A DNA stretch of 64,000 nt from Chryseobacterium sp. MFBS3-17 (GCF_020687745.1 NZ_JAJEWK010000006.1:171488-235487); one strand, 5' to 3'; counted from the first letter of the stretch, positions 44,409 to 53,274 are shown. A program made the numbers and translations. The notes: a model not told the origin generated them from the letters alone.

Positions 44409-44981
44409 TCAGGTGAAGTCCGGGTTCCAGTTCTCCGGAACTTTAGGCACAATCTGATGTTCAATATAATAGGCTCTGATGACTTCCAGTACTTCTTCGT
44501 AAGTCATCTCTTTCAATTTTTCATAGGGAATGGTGTAGCCGAGGTAAATGATTTTTTTGCCAAAATCACCAACACCGAGTACTATGGGAAGTTTGGCTTC
44601 CAAAGCCATATAGTAGAATCCTTTTCGCCATTTCGCCACTCTGCTGCGGGTACCTTCGGGGGTAATCACGAGGCTGAAACTGTCTTTTTCAAATTCACGG
44701 GCTACAAATTTTACCAGATCATTTTTCTGAGAACGGTCTATCCCGATTCCGCCCAATCCTTTTACTAAACTACCGTACCAGGCTTTGGTATGGGCATCTT
44801 TAATAATGATTTTCAGTGGTTTCTCCATTTGCCAGTAGGCGAAATTACCCAGTATATATTCCATATTATGGGTATGGGGTGCGATGACCAGGATACAGCG
44901 GTCAAAAATATCTTTGTCCCCGTGGAGTACTACCTTCCAGCCCAGTAATTTCAGTGCAAGTCTGCCGATGAATTTTTTCAT
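44409..44981 (-). CDS. Lysophospholipid acyltransferase-family protein with variant HX4E box
   Basis: 190 residues of the PlsC fold. The first box reads APHTHNMEYI, so the usual His-x4-Asp is His-x4-Glu. The second box, TPEGTRSR, is intact. A hydrophobic start (LALKLLGW) may touch the membrane. Members transfer acyl chains to lysophosphatidic acid or related acceptors. The Asp-to-Glu change could be conservative. It lies 67 nt upstream of the menI gene on the same strand. Confidence 0.78.
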   Translation of the reverse strand: MKKFIGRLALKLLGWKVVLHGDKDIFDRCILVIAPHTHNMEYILGNFAYWQMEKPLKIIIKDAHTKAWYGSLVKGLGGIGIDRSQKNDLVKFVAREFEKDSFSLVITPEGTRSRVAKWRKGFYYMALEAKLPIVLGVGDFGKKIIYLGYTIPYEKLKEMTYEEVLEVIRAYYIEHQIVPKVPENWNPDFT

Positions 44982-45061
44982 GAATCTCTACATTATTAAT
45001 ATAAAAAAAAGCATAACCTGCCCGGTTATACTTTACAAATATATTGAAATATTGACGTGCT

Positions 45062-45124
45062 CTAAAATAAACTGCTGATTAAATTAGCAATTTTCATTAC
45101 GATTTCCAGAACGAGTTGTACCAT
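45062..45124 (-). CDS. Possible 20-residue amphipathic peptide
   Basis: A short frame MVQLVLEIVMKIANLISSLF sits in the 285-nt gap between the acyltransferase gene and the PspC gene terminator. Every third or fourth residue is hydrophobic, so a helix would be amphipathic, like small membrane-active or type I toxin peptides. No homology known; it may be chance. Confidence 0.25.
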   Translation of the reverse strand: MVQLVLEIVMKIANLISSLF

Positions 45125-45191
45125 GATTTTGTGATTTAATTTGGTGAAACGAATATACGATATTTTTTTGAAACTGAGTATTTTATGATTA

Positions 45192-45255
45192 TTTTTTCAG
45201 AATCCCATATATTCTGAAAAAACAGATGTCCGGGCTAAGCTGCTGAACGGACATC
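45192..45255 (-). terminator. Terminator of the padR-pspC unit
   Basis: On the minus strand GATGTCCG (45248-45255) pairs with CGGACATC (45225-45232) and is followed by TG and six T. A second 12-bp inverted repeat (45192-45203 with 45211-45222) uses that T-run as one arm, so the two hairpins compete or stack. Confidence 0.7.
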
Positions 45256-45266
45256 CGTTACACAAT

Positions 45267-46925
45267 TTATTCAGTTTTTATAGAGATTTCTTTTTCTCCT
45301 TTTTTAATGGAGATGTTGACATTTTTAATACTGTCTGAATCAAAACCCAGATCCTTAATCATATTTTCGGCCTCAGTTTTTGAAACTTTTTTACCATTGA
45401 CAATGATGGAATCATGCTCGCCAGACTGTATGGTAACGGTATTCTGTGAACTGCCCGCAGTTTGGGCCGTGTCTTCTGAATGATCATCCAGATAGAAGCC
45501 CCGTTCGTTATTCAGCGCAATGACCTTCATGTGTTTGGGAACCACCAGTTCATAATCCACCCGGTAATCCCGGAAACGGTATTCATACGGATAAGAAATA
45601 TAGTTGGGGAACATGAGCTTATTTCCTGAAATTTCCACCGGAATTTGTACTTTCAGCGGCAGGTTATAGCCGTCTGCTCTTTTTCTGATCTCCAGGTAAG
45701 GGGCTTTCACGTCTTTTCTGCTTACATCAATATCCGGATAGTCCTGTTTGTAGATGGTTTTGCCGTCAGAAAACACATTGGCCCAATACGATTTAAAATT
45801 CTGCGGGATGCTTACTTTTTTCACATCCACAAGCAGGGAATCCGAACTGGTGTTAATGGCAATGTTCTCTGTTTCTTCATTATGACCGCTGAATTGTGTG
45901 GCATAGCGCACGGCACTGAATCCGCCAAAGGCCGCCAGCCCGATCCAAAGAATAACCAGTGCTCCGAAAACGTAGCCTGCATTGTTCAGTTTGGTGCGGG
46001 GCGAGAATAATTTCAGCGCAATAAAAAGAAAAATAAGGGCCGGGATAAAGACGGTAAGGAATGCCAGGGAAATAAGCAGGATTCCGGCATTATTCTCCTG
46101 AAGATAAAAACGGACATTCTCGAAGAAATCTACGTTACTGCCGTCATAAACGCCAAACATGGCAAACGAACCAATGAGCAGAGACAGACCCATGATGGCA
46201 AAAATAGTCCCGAAAATATACCGGAATGCATTCCAGATGCCATTGCCGGCATTATTGATGGTGGTACGGTTCTCCTGATAAATTTCACCTACTTTCTGGG
46301 TAGATTCATTGGCAAACTGTACAATTTTGGAAGACTCTTCCTTCAGGGTGTCAAAATTTACCGGCTTACCCTTCATTTTCAGATAGTCGGAAGCCGTCTG
46401 CGCCTTTGGGAGCACAATCCATAACACAATGTACAGCAGCACGATAAAGGAGGTAGAGATGGCAAACGTGAGGAAGATGTCCATCAGAATCAAGCCCAGC
46501 AATATGGCCCGCAGCAGAGTGACATCTATACCGAAGTAATGAGCCATACCGGCGCACACCCCACCAATTTTTGCACGGGACGGATCACGGAACAACTGAC
46601 GGCGGTTACGGTGGTCACTGTATTTTCCGGAAGCCTTCGTGGTTTTTTCGGAGAAATAGGTTTCTTCCTGCTCTTCAATCTGCTCCGGTCTCCCCAGTTG
46701 GGCAATTACTTTTTCTACATCATCATTGTTCAGCACATCACGTCTTCCCAAAGAATCTCTGAAGATTTCTACCATCCGGATTTCGATATCGTGCATCACC
46801 TCATCTGCCTCGTCGGCACCCAGGGAATTGCGCAGCGCATCCAGATAGTCGCTGAGTTTTATATAGGCGTGTTCCTCTATGGTAAAAGAGAAGCCGGCCA
46901 GTCCTATAGAAAGTGTTTTGTTCAT
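45267..46925 (-). CDS. PspC-domain membrane protein
   Basis: 552 residues. A helical N-terminal domain (about 1-95, with KLSDYLDALRNSLGADEADE) is followed by the PspC domain (about 107-172, IGGVCAGMAHYFGIDVTLLR and a membrane helix). Three or more further helices (about 232-345) and a beta-rich extracytoplasmic C-terminal half follow. Many Bacteroidetes proteins share this layout; PspC in other bacteria senses envelope stress. It starts 4 nt after the padR stop, so the regulator and the membrane protein are one operon. Confidence 0.85.
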   Translation of the reverse strand: MNKTLSIGLAGFSFTIEEHAYIKLSDYLDALRNSLGADEADEVMHDIEIRMVEIFRDSLGRRDVLNNDDVEKVIAQLGRPEQIEEQEETYFSEKTTKASGKYSDHRNRRQLFRDPSRAKIGGVCAGMAHYFGIDVTLLRAILLGLILMDIFLTFAISTSFIVLLYIVLWIVLPKAQTASDYLKMKGKPVNFDTLKEESSKIVQFANESTQKVGEIYQENRTTINNAGNGIWNAFRYIFGTIFAIMGLSLLIGSFAMFGVYDGSNVDFFENVRFYLQENNAGILLISLAFLTVFIPALIFLFIALKLFSPRTKLNNAGYVFGALVILWIGLAAFGGFSAVRYATQFSGHNEETENIAINTSSDSLLVDVKKVSIPQNFKSYWANVFSDGKTIYKQDYPDIDVSRKDVKAPYLEIRKRADGYNLPLKVQIPVEISGNKLMFPNYISYPYEYRFRDYRVDYELVVPKHMKVIALNNERGFYLDDHSEDTAQTAGSSQNTVTIQSGEHDSIIVNGKKVSKTEAENMIKDLGFDSDSIKNVNISIKKGEKEISIKTE

Positions 46926-46929
46926 AATT

Positions 46930-47301
46930 TTAAGAATTAGGACTCAACGATCGGTCAGAATCATCGGTCGGGTTATTGCTTTTGGTGATTTGGTTTACAG
47001 ACTCGTTCAGTTCTCTCCAGGTGGTGGCCAGTTCTGCAAGGAAAAGATTTCCTTTCTCAGTAATCTGATAGTATTTTCTGGGCGGGCCACCGGTAGATTC
47101 TTCCCAACGGTACGAAAGAAATTCGCCGTTTTTCAAGCGGGTGAGAAGGGGATACAAGGTGCCTTCCACCACATCCAGTTTTCCTTTCTTAAGCTCGTCA
47201 ATCAGGTCAGAGACATACATCTCCCGCTCATTGATCAGACTCAGAATGCAGAATTCCAGAATTCCTTTGCGCATCTGCGCTTTAGTGTTTTCGGTGTTCA
47301 T
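46930..47301 (-). CDS. PadR-family transcriptional regulator
   Basis: 123 residues. The winged-helix domain (about 10-95) has the family pattern KGILEFCILSLINEREMYVS, VVEGTLYPLLTRLKNGEFLS and RKYYQITEKG. PadR proteins repress nearby genes and often their own. It is first in the unit with pspC and lies behind a promoter with nearby repeats, suggesting autoregulation of an envelope-stress operon. Confidence 0.9.
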   Translation of the reverse strand: MNTENTKAQMRKGILEFCILSLINEREMYVSDLIDELKKGKLDVVEGTLYPLLTRLKNGEFLSYRWEESTGGPPRKYYQITEKGNLFLAELATTWRELNESVNQITKSNNPTDDSDRSLSPNS

Positions 47302-47363
47302 TGGTTCTGATAGGGTTTTAAATTGTTAAAGTTGCTTTTTTTATACTACCCTCAACTTTACGA

Positions 47364-47409
47364 TACAAAGATATGTAAAAATAATAGTAGTATGCAATAC
47401 AAAGTAGTA
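47364..47409 (-). promoter_or_regulatory. Promoter and candidate operator of padR-pspC
   Basis: Minus strand: TTG (47395-47397), 21-nt spacer, TATCTTTG (47366-47373). TACA (47364-47367) and TGTA (47374-47377) form an inverted repeat over the -7 box, and the direct repeat AGTAGTA (47386-47392, 47403-47409) brackets the -33 element. Both are candidate PadR sites. Confidence 0.5.
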
Positions 47410-47544
47410 AAATAATTTTAGTAATCCTATTATATCATTGATTGTCAGTTATTTAAATTTAATTAAACTTCTAGAATGTGATTACGAAGGAAAAATAAAG
47501 TTGTTAATTTTTGTTCAAAAGCACTAAATCTTAACCTAAATCAA

Positions 47545-47574
47545 TTGAAGATAGGATCAGCTTCTGTAACTTTG
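47545..47574 (+). promoter_or_regulatory. Promoter of the FMN reductase gene
   Basis: TTG (47545-47547), 19-nt spacer, TAACTTTG (47567-47574), giving a start about 18 nt before the ATG. Full match to the Bacteroidetes pattern. Confidence 0.6.
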
Positions 47575-47597
47575 ATAAAATTTAAAAACAGAATATT

Positions 47598-48140
47598 ATG
47601 GCAAAGAAAATAGCAGTATTAGTAGGAAGCCTCCGCAAGGAATCTGTAAACAGAAAGTTGGCGCTTGAGTTACAAAGACTGGCATCAGATGGTCTAGAAC
47701 TTGAAATTGTGGAAATTGGTAATCTTCAGCATTATAATCAAGATTTTGATGCCAACCCGCCACAGGAATGGGTGAGTTTCCGTGAGAAAATTAAATGCTC
47801 AGATGGAGTGCTTTTCGTTTCACCTGAATATAACAGAACCATTCCCGGAGTTTTGAAGAATGCAATAGACGTGGGGTCCAGACCTTATGGTCAGGGCGTA
47901 TGGGCCGGCAAACCCGGTGGGGTCATGACTTCATCTCCCAGCGGAATAGGGGGTGCCATAGCCAATCATCATATTCGCCAGGCACTGGTATTTATTGATG
48001 TGCCGGTGATGCAGCAGCCAGAAGCTTATATTGCAGATGCTTTCGGAATCTGGAACGAAGACGGGACCGCCGTAGCGGAAACAGAGAAATTTCTGAAGTC
48101 GTGGATTGATGCCTATGAATCGTGGGTAAACAAATTTTAA
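47598..48140 (+). CDS. NADPH-dependent FMN reductase family protein
   Basis: 180 residues with a flavodoxin-like fold. GSLRKESVNRKLA is the FMN-phosphate loop and SPEYNRTIPGVLKNAID the second flavin-binding region, as in chromate/quinone reductases (YieF, ArsH-like). It transfers electrons from NADPH to quinones or other acceptors. It is transcribed alone from a good promoter and ends in a strong terminator. Confidence 0.9.
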   Translation: MAKKIAVLVGSLRKESVNRKLALELQRLASDGLELEIVEIGNLQHYNQDFDANPPQEWVSFREKIKCSDGVLFVSPEYNRTIPGVLKNAIDVGSRPYGQGVWAGKPGGVMTSSPSGIGGAIANHHIRQALVFIDVPVMQQPEAYIADAFGIWNEDGTAVAETEKFLKSWIDAYESWVNKF

Positions 48141-48159
48141 CTCCACTTCAATATTTGAT

Positions 48160-48197
48160 AAAACTGAACTGAAAATACCGCAGTTCAGTTTTTTTTT
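48160..48197 (+). terminator. Terminator of the FMN reductase gene
   Basis: A perfect 12-bp stem, AAAACTGAACTG (48160-48171) with CAGTTCAGTTTT (48181-48192), a 9-nt loop and a T-run. Confidence 0.85.
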
Positions 48198-48224
48198 GGA
48201 TACATTTGAGCAAGAAAATATCTT

Positions 48225-49322
48225 ATGCAAAATCTTTTCAAAAAACTCACAGTGCAGCGGGGGCTGATCATGCTCACCATCCTGCTGGTCATTATTATCA
48301 TCTTTGAACTTCAGTATTTTCTATCCGGATTTCTGGGTGCGGTGGCACTGTATGTAGTCACCCGTAATTTTTTTCTGAAACTTGTAGAAAGAAGAAGGTG
48401 GCACAACGCACTTGCGACCTGGACCGTACTGCTCATGATCGTGGTGTCCTTCGGGGTTCCCATATGGATTATTCTTGAAATTTTAATTCCGCAGATTAAT
48501 GAACAGATCAAAAATCCGCAGGAAATTACAGAGAAGTTTCAGCCGGTCATCCGCTGGGTTCAAAATAATGAACTGATTCAGCGATTTGATTTTCAGATAG
48601 ATAATCAGCAAATTATCAACATTGTGAACCGGGTTATCGGTTATGTTCCGTCTACCCTGAACTGGGTGGGACAGCTTTTTGCCAATATTTTCGTAGCGCT
48701 CTTTATCCTGTATTTTATGCTGATGAGCAACCGCAAAATGGAAGCCGCTATAGTGGAAATGTTGCCTTTCAACGATTCTGCCAGGAAATTTTTCATCAAA
48801 CAAAATCTGGATCTGATCCGTTCCAATGCGTACGGAGTTCCCATTCTGGCATTCAGTCAGGGAATTATCGCCATCATCGGATACATGATTTTCGGGGTGG
48901 AAAATGCCGTATTCTGGGGTTTAATGACAGGGCTGGCATCCGTGATTCCGTTAGTGGGAACCATGGTGATCTGGATTCCCATCTGTATTTATCAGATTGC
49001 TACGGGAAATGTAAACGGCGGCCTCATGCTTTCCCTCTATTGTTTTATCCTGGTGGGCGGTATAGATAACGTGCTGCGCTTCACCCTGCTGAAGAAAATG
49101 GCAGACATTCACCCGCTCATTACAGTATTTGGGGTATTGCTGGGTCTGCAGATGTTCGGGGTTATGGGGCTGGTCTTCGGGCCATTGCTGCTGTCGCTGC
49201 CGGGAATTATATATGCGGTATATAAAATAGAACGCAGAGAAAGAGTTCCGGAGGCTATTCTCACAGAAAGTCAGGAAGATGCGGTTAATGAAGCCATCTC
49301 TGATGATGATGTGGTCATCTGA
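48225..49322 (+). CDS. AI-2E family transporter (PerM-like)
   Basis: 365 residues with about eight membrane helices. The family pattern is seen in FGVPIWIILEILIPQI, LFANIFVALFILYFMLMSN and ASVIPLVGTMVIWIP, with an acidic tail. Members include TqsA (autoinducer-2 export) and Na+/H+ antiporters, so the substrate cannot be told. A possible -7 box TACATTTG (48201-48208) lies just upstream, right behind the terminator of the preceding gene. Confidence 0.85.
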   Translation: MQNLFKKLTVQRGLIMLTILLVIIIIFELQYFLSGFLGAVALYVVTRNFFLKLVERRRWHNALATWTVLLMIVVSFGVPIWIILEILIPQINEQIKNPQEITEKFQPVIRWVQNNELIQRFDFQIDNQQIINIVNRVIGYVPSTLNWVGQLFANIFVALFILYFMLMSNRKMEAAIVEMLPFNDSARKFFIKQNLDLIRSNAYGVPILAFSQGIIAIIGYMIFGVENAVFWGLMTGLASVIPLVGTMVIWIPICIYQIATGNVNGGLMLSLYCFILVGGIDNVLRFTLLKKMADIHPLITVFGVLLGLQMFGVMGLVFGPLLLSLPGIIYAVYKIERRERVPEAILTESQEDAVNEAISDDDVVI

Positions 49323-49386
49323 TTTCTTAGCATAGATCAATTTACAATCTGTTTCACCGGTGTATTTTTGTTAAAAATTTTAAGTT

Positions 49387-49788
49387 ATGGGAAAAAATAA
49401 CGATTTAGGAGTGATGATTCTGCGGGTAGCTTTAGGTTTTCTGATGTTGCTGCACGGCATTGCCAAAATTCAGCATGGTACCGGATTTATAGAAGGTGTA
49501 TTTGAGCAGAATGGTCTGCCCAAATTCTTTGCCTACGCAGTATATATAGGTGAAATTATTGCACCGCTGATGCTGATTGTTGGTTACAGAACACGGCTGG
49601 CTTCTGTTTTACTGGGCGGGACCATGGTGGTAGTGGTACTCACCGCAGCTATGGACAAACTGGGTCAGCTTACAGAAGTAGGTGCATGGGCCATAGAGGT
49701 TCAGGCACTGTTTTTCTTTGGAGCACTGGCATTGTTTTTCACCGGAGGAGGTAAATTTTCAGCCTCTGTAAAAAGTAAATGGGACTAA
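49387..49788 (+). CDS. DoxX-family membrane protein
   Basis: 133 residues, four helices, with the DoxX pattern RVALGFLMLLHGIAKIQHG and VYIGEIIAPLMLIVGYRTRL. DoxX proteins are linked to thiosulfate or redox metabolism in a few species, but most have no known role. It is a single gene with a -7-like box (TATTTTTG, 49363-49370) upstream and two terminators downstream. Confidence 0.88.
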   Translation: MGKNNDLGVMILRVALGFLMLLHGIAKIQHGTGFIEGVFEQNGLPKFFAYAVYIGEIIAPLMLIVGYRTRLASVLLGGTMVVVVLTAAMDKLGQLTEVGAWAIEVQALFFFGALALFFTGGGKFSASVKSKWD

Positions 49789-49796
49789 TCATAGTG

Positions 49797-49869
49797 GGAA
49801 CCGGTAGCAGGTTCCGGTTTTTTTAATAGTTTATTGTGGAACGGCAGACGGTGGTCTGTCGTTTTTTTA
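49797..49869 (+). terminator. Tandem terminators after the DoxX gene
   Basis: The first is GGAACC (49797-49802) with GGTTCC (49810-49815) before a T-run. The second is AACGGCAGAC (49840-49849) with GTCTGTCGTT (49854-49863) before another T-run. Confidence 0.7.
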
Positions 49870-49942
49870 TTGTAACAATTGAGGCGGGTTTTGCACTAAT
49901 CTTATTAACTTTAACCTTTCAAAAACCTATAATATTAAAAAA

Positions 49943-50725
49943 ATGAATAATCACGAAATCGACTATCAGATTCACGGCGAAGAAATGCAATGTGTAGAAA
50001 TAGAACTGGATCCGCAGGAAAGTGTCATTGCAGAGCCCGGAAGTTTTATGATGATGACCGATGGGATACAGATGGAAACCATGTTTGGTGACGGCAATGA
50101 AAAAGGTCTCATGGGCAAGTTGTTTTCTGCCGGTAAGAGAATGCTCACGGGTGAAAATCTTTTTATGACCGTCTATTCCAATATTTCTCAGCAGAAAAGA
50201 CAGGTGTCTTTTGCAGCACCGTACTCGGGAAAAATTATTCCGCTGGACCTTGCGGCCCTTGGCGGTAAGGTGATATGTCAGAAAGACAGTTTTCTGTGTG
50301 CAGCCAAAGGGGTTTCGGTAGGCATTGAATTTCAGAGGAAACTCGGAACCGGACTTTTCGGTGGCGAGGGGTTCATCATGCAAAAACTGGAAGGAGACGG
50401 CATGACGTTTGTGCACAGCGGAGGTCATGTGATTGAAAAAGAACTGCAAGCAGGTGAAATTCTGAAAATTGATACCGGATGTATCGTGGCATTTACGCAG
50501 AACGTACAATATGATATTCAGTTTGTAGGGGGAATTAAAAACACCATTTTTGGTGGCGAAGGACTGTTTTTTGCACAACTTCGCGGCCCCGGCAAGGTGT
50601 GGATTCAGACACTTCCTATTTCCAGACTTGCCGGCAGAATTCTGCAGTACGGCAGCGGGAAGAAGGGGGAAGAAGGCAGTGTCCTCGGTAAACTGGGCAA
50701 TCTGCTGGATGGCGACGGTTTTTAG
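49943..50725 (+). CDS. AIM24/TIGR00266-family protein
   Basis: 260 residues in a Gly-rich double-stranded beta-helix fold. The repeated family motifs are present: VIAEPGSFMMM near the start, LFMTVYSN, GGEGFIMQKLEGDG and GGEGLFFAQLRGPGKVWIQT near the end. No signal peptide. Homologues occur from bacteria to yeast mitochondria (Aim24), with no clear biochemical function. It is a single gene ending in a terminator. Confidence 0.88.
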   Translation: MNNHEIDYQIHGEEMQCVEIELDPQESVIAEPGSFMMMTDGIQMETMFGDGNEKGLMGKLFSAGKRMLTGENLFMTVYSNISQQKRQVSFAAPYSGKIIPLDLAALGGKVICQKDSFLCAAKGVSVGIEFQRKLGTGLFGGEGFIMQKLEGDGMTFVHSGGHVIEKELQAGEILKIDTGCIVAFTQNVQYDIQFVGGIKNTIFGGEGLFFAQLRGPGKVWIQTLPISRLAGRILQYGSGKKGEEGSVLGKLGNLLDGDGF

Positions 50726-50751
50726 ACCTCTTCGCAGAATTAAATACAGAT

Positions 50752-50773
50752 GCGGCTTCAGGCCGCTTTTTTT
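50752..50773 (+). terminator. Terminator after the AIM24 gene
   Basis: GCGGC (50752-50756) and GCCGC (50762-50766) around a 5-nt loop, followed by seven T. Confidence 0.75.
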
Positions 50774-50867
50774 GTGGTGAAGAATGCTGTTCCAGGCGGC
50801 TTCAGGCATTTAACAATAAAATAATTCACGCAACACTCTATTCAATCGGAAAATTCAGTAATTTTAG

Positions 50868-51685
50868 ATGGATATTCAGAAGGATTACAGAGTTCCCCTG
50901 AAATCAATTATTGTATCAGAATTCCATATGAATAAAACTACCGAAAACGTACCGGGAGACCGGGTGCTGCTGGGGTTTATCCTCGCTGTACTGACCTTCT
51001 GGCTTTTTGCCAATTCCATGATGAATATGGCACCTACCATGAGCAGAGATTTGGGAATTGCCATCAATACCATGAATATTGCCGTATCCCTGGCCGCTTT
51101 GTTTTCAGGCGTGTTTGTAGTGGTATTCGGTGGTTTTACAGATCATTTCGGCCGGGTAAAGGTCCTGAGGATTGGTTTGTATCTCAGCATTTTGGGCTCA
51201 TTAATTATCGCGGTCATTCCTCAGGGAACTGTCGCTTCACCCATGTTGCTTACAGCACGTGCTCTACAGGGACTTTCTGCAGCATGTATCATGCCCCACC
51301 AACGTAATGGCCGGTTCCTATAAAATTCAGGCGGTTATTTCGTATAGGCTGTTCGGTCTCGGTCTGGCATTTTTGCGACTCCTTCTACCGATGCAGCTTT
51401 ATCCAATCTGCCCGATTCGCAGGCGGGTTCCGGTTCCGGAATTTATAAAATGGCCTCTTCTCTGGGTGCAGCCATAGGAGTGGCAGTCTCTGCTTCCATT
51501 TTTACAGCACTCACGGGAGACGGTTCCCGTGCGGTATGGGAAGGCGGAATGATTGAGTTGTGGGCCGCCAGGATAATCTGGCCGTACGGCAGGCTGCGAT
51601 GGTGGCATTGGGTGTCAATCTGGTCATGGTCATTGCTGCTATTATTTCCATTGCGCTCACTATTCCCAAACAGAATAAGGTTTAA
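50868..51685 (+). pseudogene. Collapsed MFS drug-efflux transporter gene
   Basis: The first frame (start ATG 50868 or 50928) encodes the first four helices of a DHA2-type transporter, up to ARALQGLSAACIMP, then stops at 51323. Other frames continue with VISYRLFGLGLAF, then ATPSTDAALSNLPDSQAGSG and MASSLGAAIGVAVSASIFTA. A further frame change near 51565 gives GRQDNLAVRQAAMVALGVNL and the end ALTIPKQNKV at 51685. Roughly the middle half (about 250 residues) is missing, and at least two frameshifts follow. No working transporter can be made. The M20 gene begins 20 nt later and is intact. Confidence 0.8.
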
Positions 51686-51705
51686 AATCGTAAAAAAAAT
51701 CAACA

Positions 51706-52872
51706 ATGAAATCAACACTCGAAATACTTAAAGAAAGACATCCGGAAATGAAAATGTGGATGGAGGCCATGCACCGCCAGCCGGAGTTGTCTATGAATGA
51801 GGAGAAAACTTCTGCATATATCGCTGAAACCCTGAAATCCTTCGGAGCCTTTGAAGTATCGGAGGGAATTGGCCAATACGGAATTGTAGCTTCTCTGAAA
51901 GTGGGCAACAGTAATAAATCCATCGGAATACGGGCAGATTTTGATGCGCTTCCCATACAGGAGGATAATGATTTGCCTTACAAAAGTGAATTAGCCGGGA
52001 AGTCCCACCTTTGCGGACATGATGGTCATACCACCATGTTGCTGGCGGCTGCAAAATACCTGGCTGAAACTCAGAATTTTGATGGGACTGTCCGCCTGAT
52101 TTTTCAGCCGGGCGAAGAAACCATGCAAGGTGGTCCGGCAATGATTGCAGACGGCTTATTTGAAAAATTTCCGGTAGATGCGGTGTACGCCATGCACAAT
52201 ATCCCGGGATTGCCGGTGGGTAAGTTTCATTTCCGGGAGGGACCCACCATGTCTGCGGTAGACAACTGGGAAATAGAACTTACCGGTAAGGGCGGACATG
52301 GCTCTATGCCGGAATTGGCTGTAGATCCTTTGGTGTGCGGAGCAGCTGTGGTCATGGCACTGCAGACCATTGTTTCGCGCAACGTATCCCCATGGAAGCA
52401 GACGGTGGTCAATGTAGGCTCGTTTCAGTCGGGGAATGCCGGTAATGTGGTTCCGCAGAATGCCGTGCTGAAGCTGAGCATCAGAAATATGGATAATGAG
52501 GTACGAAAGATGGTGCTGGATAAAATACGGAGCATCACCAGGGCACAGGCAGAATCTTTCGGTTGTACCTGGGAAATCCGTGAAGGAATACCCGGGACAG
52601 TTCTGGTAAACACAGCCAAAGAAACCGAATGGGCTGCCACGGTAGCCGAAGAAGTATTTGGCAGTGAAAATGTTATCCGCAATACGGAGCCCATGATGAG
52701 CAGTGAAGATTTTGCCTTTATGCTGGAACAGCGGCCTGGCAGTTACTGTATGCTGGGGAACGGTGAAGGCTTTATGGTGCACCACCCGAAGTACGTTTTC
52801 AATCAGGATATTTTGCCGGTGGGCGCTGCTTATTGGGTTTCTCTGGTTGAAAATTATCTGAAACCGGATTAA
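51706..52872 (+). CDS. M20-family amidohydrolase
   Basis: 388 residues of the M20D/hippurate-hydrolase type. Metal-binding residues are visible in CGHDGHTTM (about 103-111), QPGEE (about 132) and MHNIPG. The dimerisation domain (about 180-290) starts near GKGGHGSMPE. It hydrolyses N-acyl or N-carbamoyl amino acids; the exact substrate cannot be read. No signal peptide, so it is cytoplasmic. It lies just behind the broken MFS gene, suggesting that a transporter-hydrolase pair once existed. Confidence 0.88.
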   Translation: MKSTLEILKERHPEMKMWMEAMHRQPELSMNEEKTSAYIAETLKSFGAFEVSEGIGQYGIVASLKVGNSNKSIGIRADFDALPIQEDNDLPYKSELAGKSHLCGHDGHTTMLLAAAKYLAETQNFDGTVRLIFQPGEETMQGGPAMIADGLFEKFPVDAVYAMHNIPGLPVGKFHFREGPTMSAVDNWEIELTGKGGHGSMPELAVDPLVCGAAVVMALQTIVSRNVSPWKQTVVNVGSFQSGNAGNVVPQNAVLKLSIRNMDNEVRKMVLDKIRSITRAQAESFGCTWEIREGIPGTVLVNTAKETEWAATVAEEVFGSENVIRNTEPMMSSEDFAFMLEQRPGSYCMLGNGEGFMVHHPKYVFNQDILPVGAAYWVSLVENYLKPD

Positions 52873-52939
52873 ACTTTAAAAATTTTCACTAAATTTGATA
52901 CGATTCATTATTCTTATCCTAACCTGAAAACCGCCAGTC

Positions 52940-53104
52940 ATGAGTTATGTAATCGTCCCTGTTTTATTGTCCCTGGTATTTGTAGGATATCTGATGTACC
53001 TGCTGCTGATTAAGAAAGACCGGAAAAATTTCAAAGCAGTGGTCTTTCCGGGTCTGTTTTTCATAGCGGTGTGGATTCTTTTTTACATGTTCCTGCTGAA
53101 GTAA
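52940..53104 (+). CDS. Small two-helix membrane protein, 54 residues
   Basis: ATG 52940 to TAA 53104: MSYVIVPVLLSLVFVGYLMY begins the first helix, a basic loop KKDRKNFK follows, then a second helix with GLFFIAVWILFYMFLLK. A -7-like box TAAATTTG (52890-52897) lies 43 nt upstream and a strong terminator 30 nt downstream, so it looks like a complete small transcription unit. Function unknown. Confidence 0.65.
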   Translation: MSYVIVPVLLSLVFVGYLMYLLLIKKDRKNFKAVVFPGLFFIAVWILFYMFLLK

Positions 53105-53134
53105 AATTCCGTTAATAAAGAATAGACTTAAAAG

Positions 53135-53168
53135 AAAACCTCCTTTTCTGTTGTAGAAAGGAGGTTTT
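53135..53168 (+). terminator. Terminator after the 54-residue gene
   Basis: AAAACCTCCTTT (53135-53146) pairs with AAAGGAGGTTTT (53157-53168). It shares the 14-mer CTCCTTTTCTGTTG (53140-53153) with the hairpin at 54246. Confidence 0.7.
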
Positions 53169-53274
53169 GTAATTTGTAAAATTGATTCTAAATCCAAAGC
53201 GCAGTCTGCCATAGATTTGCCCGTGGCTGAATTTACGTTTTGTGAAGTAAAATTTTAGTGTTCAGGTTTGGTTT

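Noticed and set aside
49919..50809. Minus-strand open frame of 296 residues over the AIM24 gene
   Set aside because: The plus-strand AIM24 family match is strong and the antisense frame has none.
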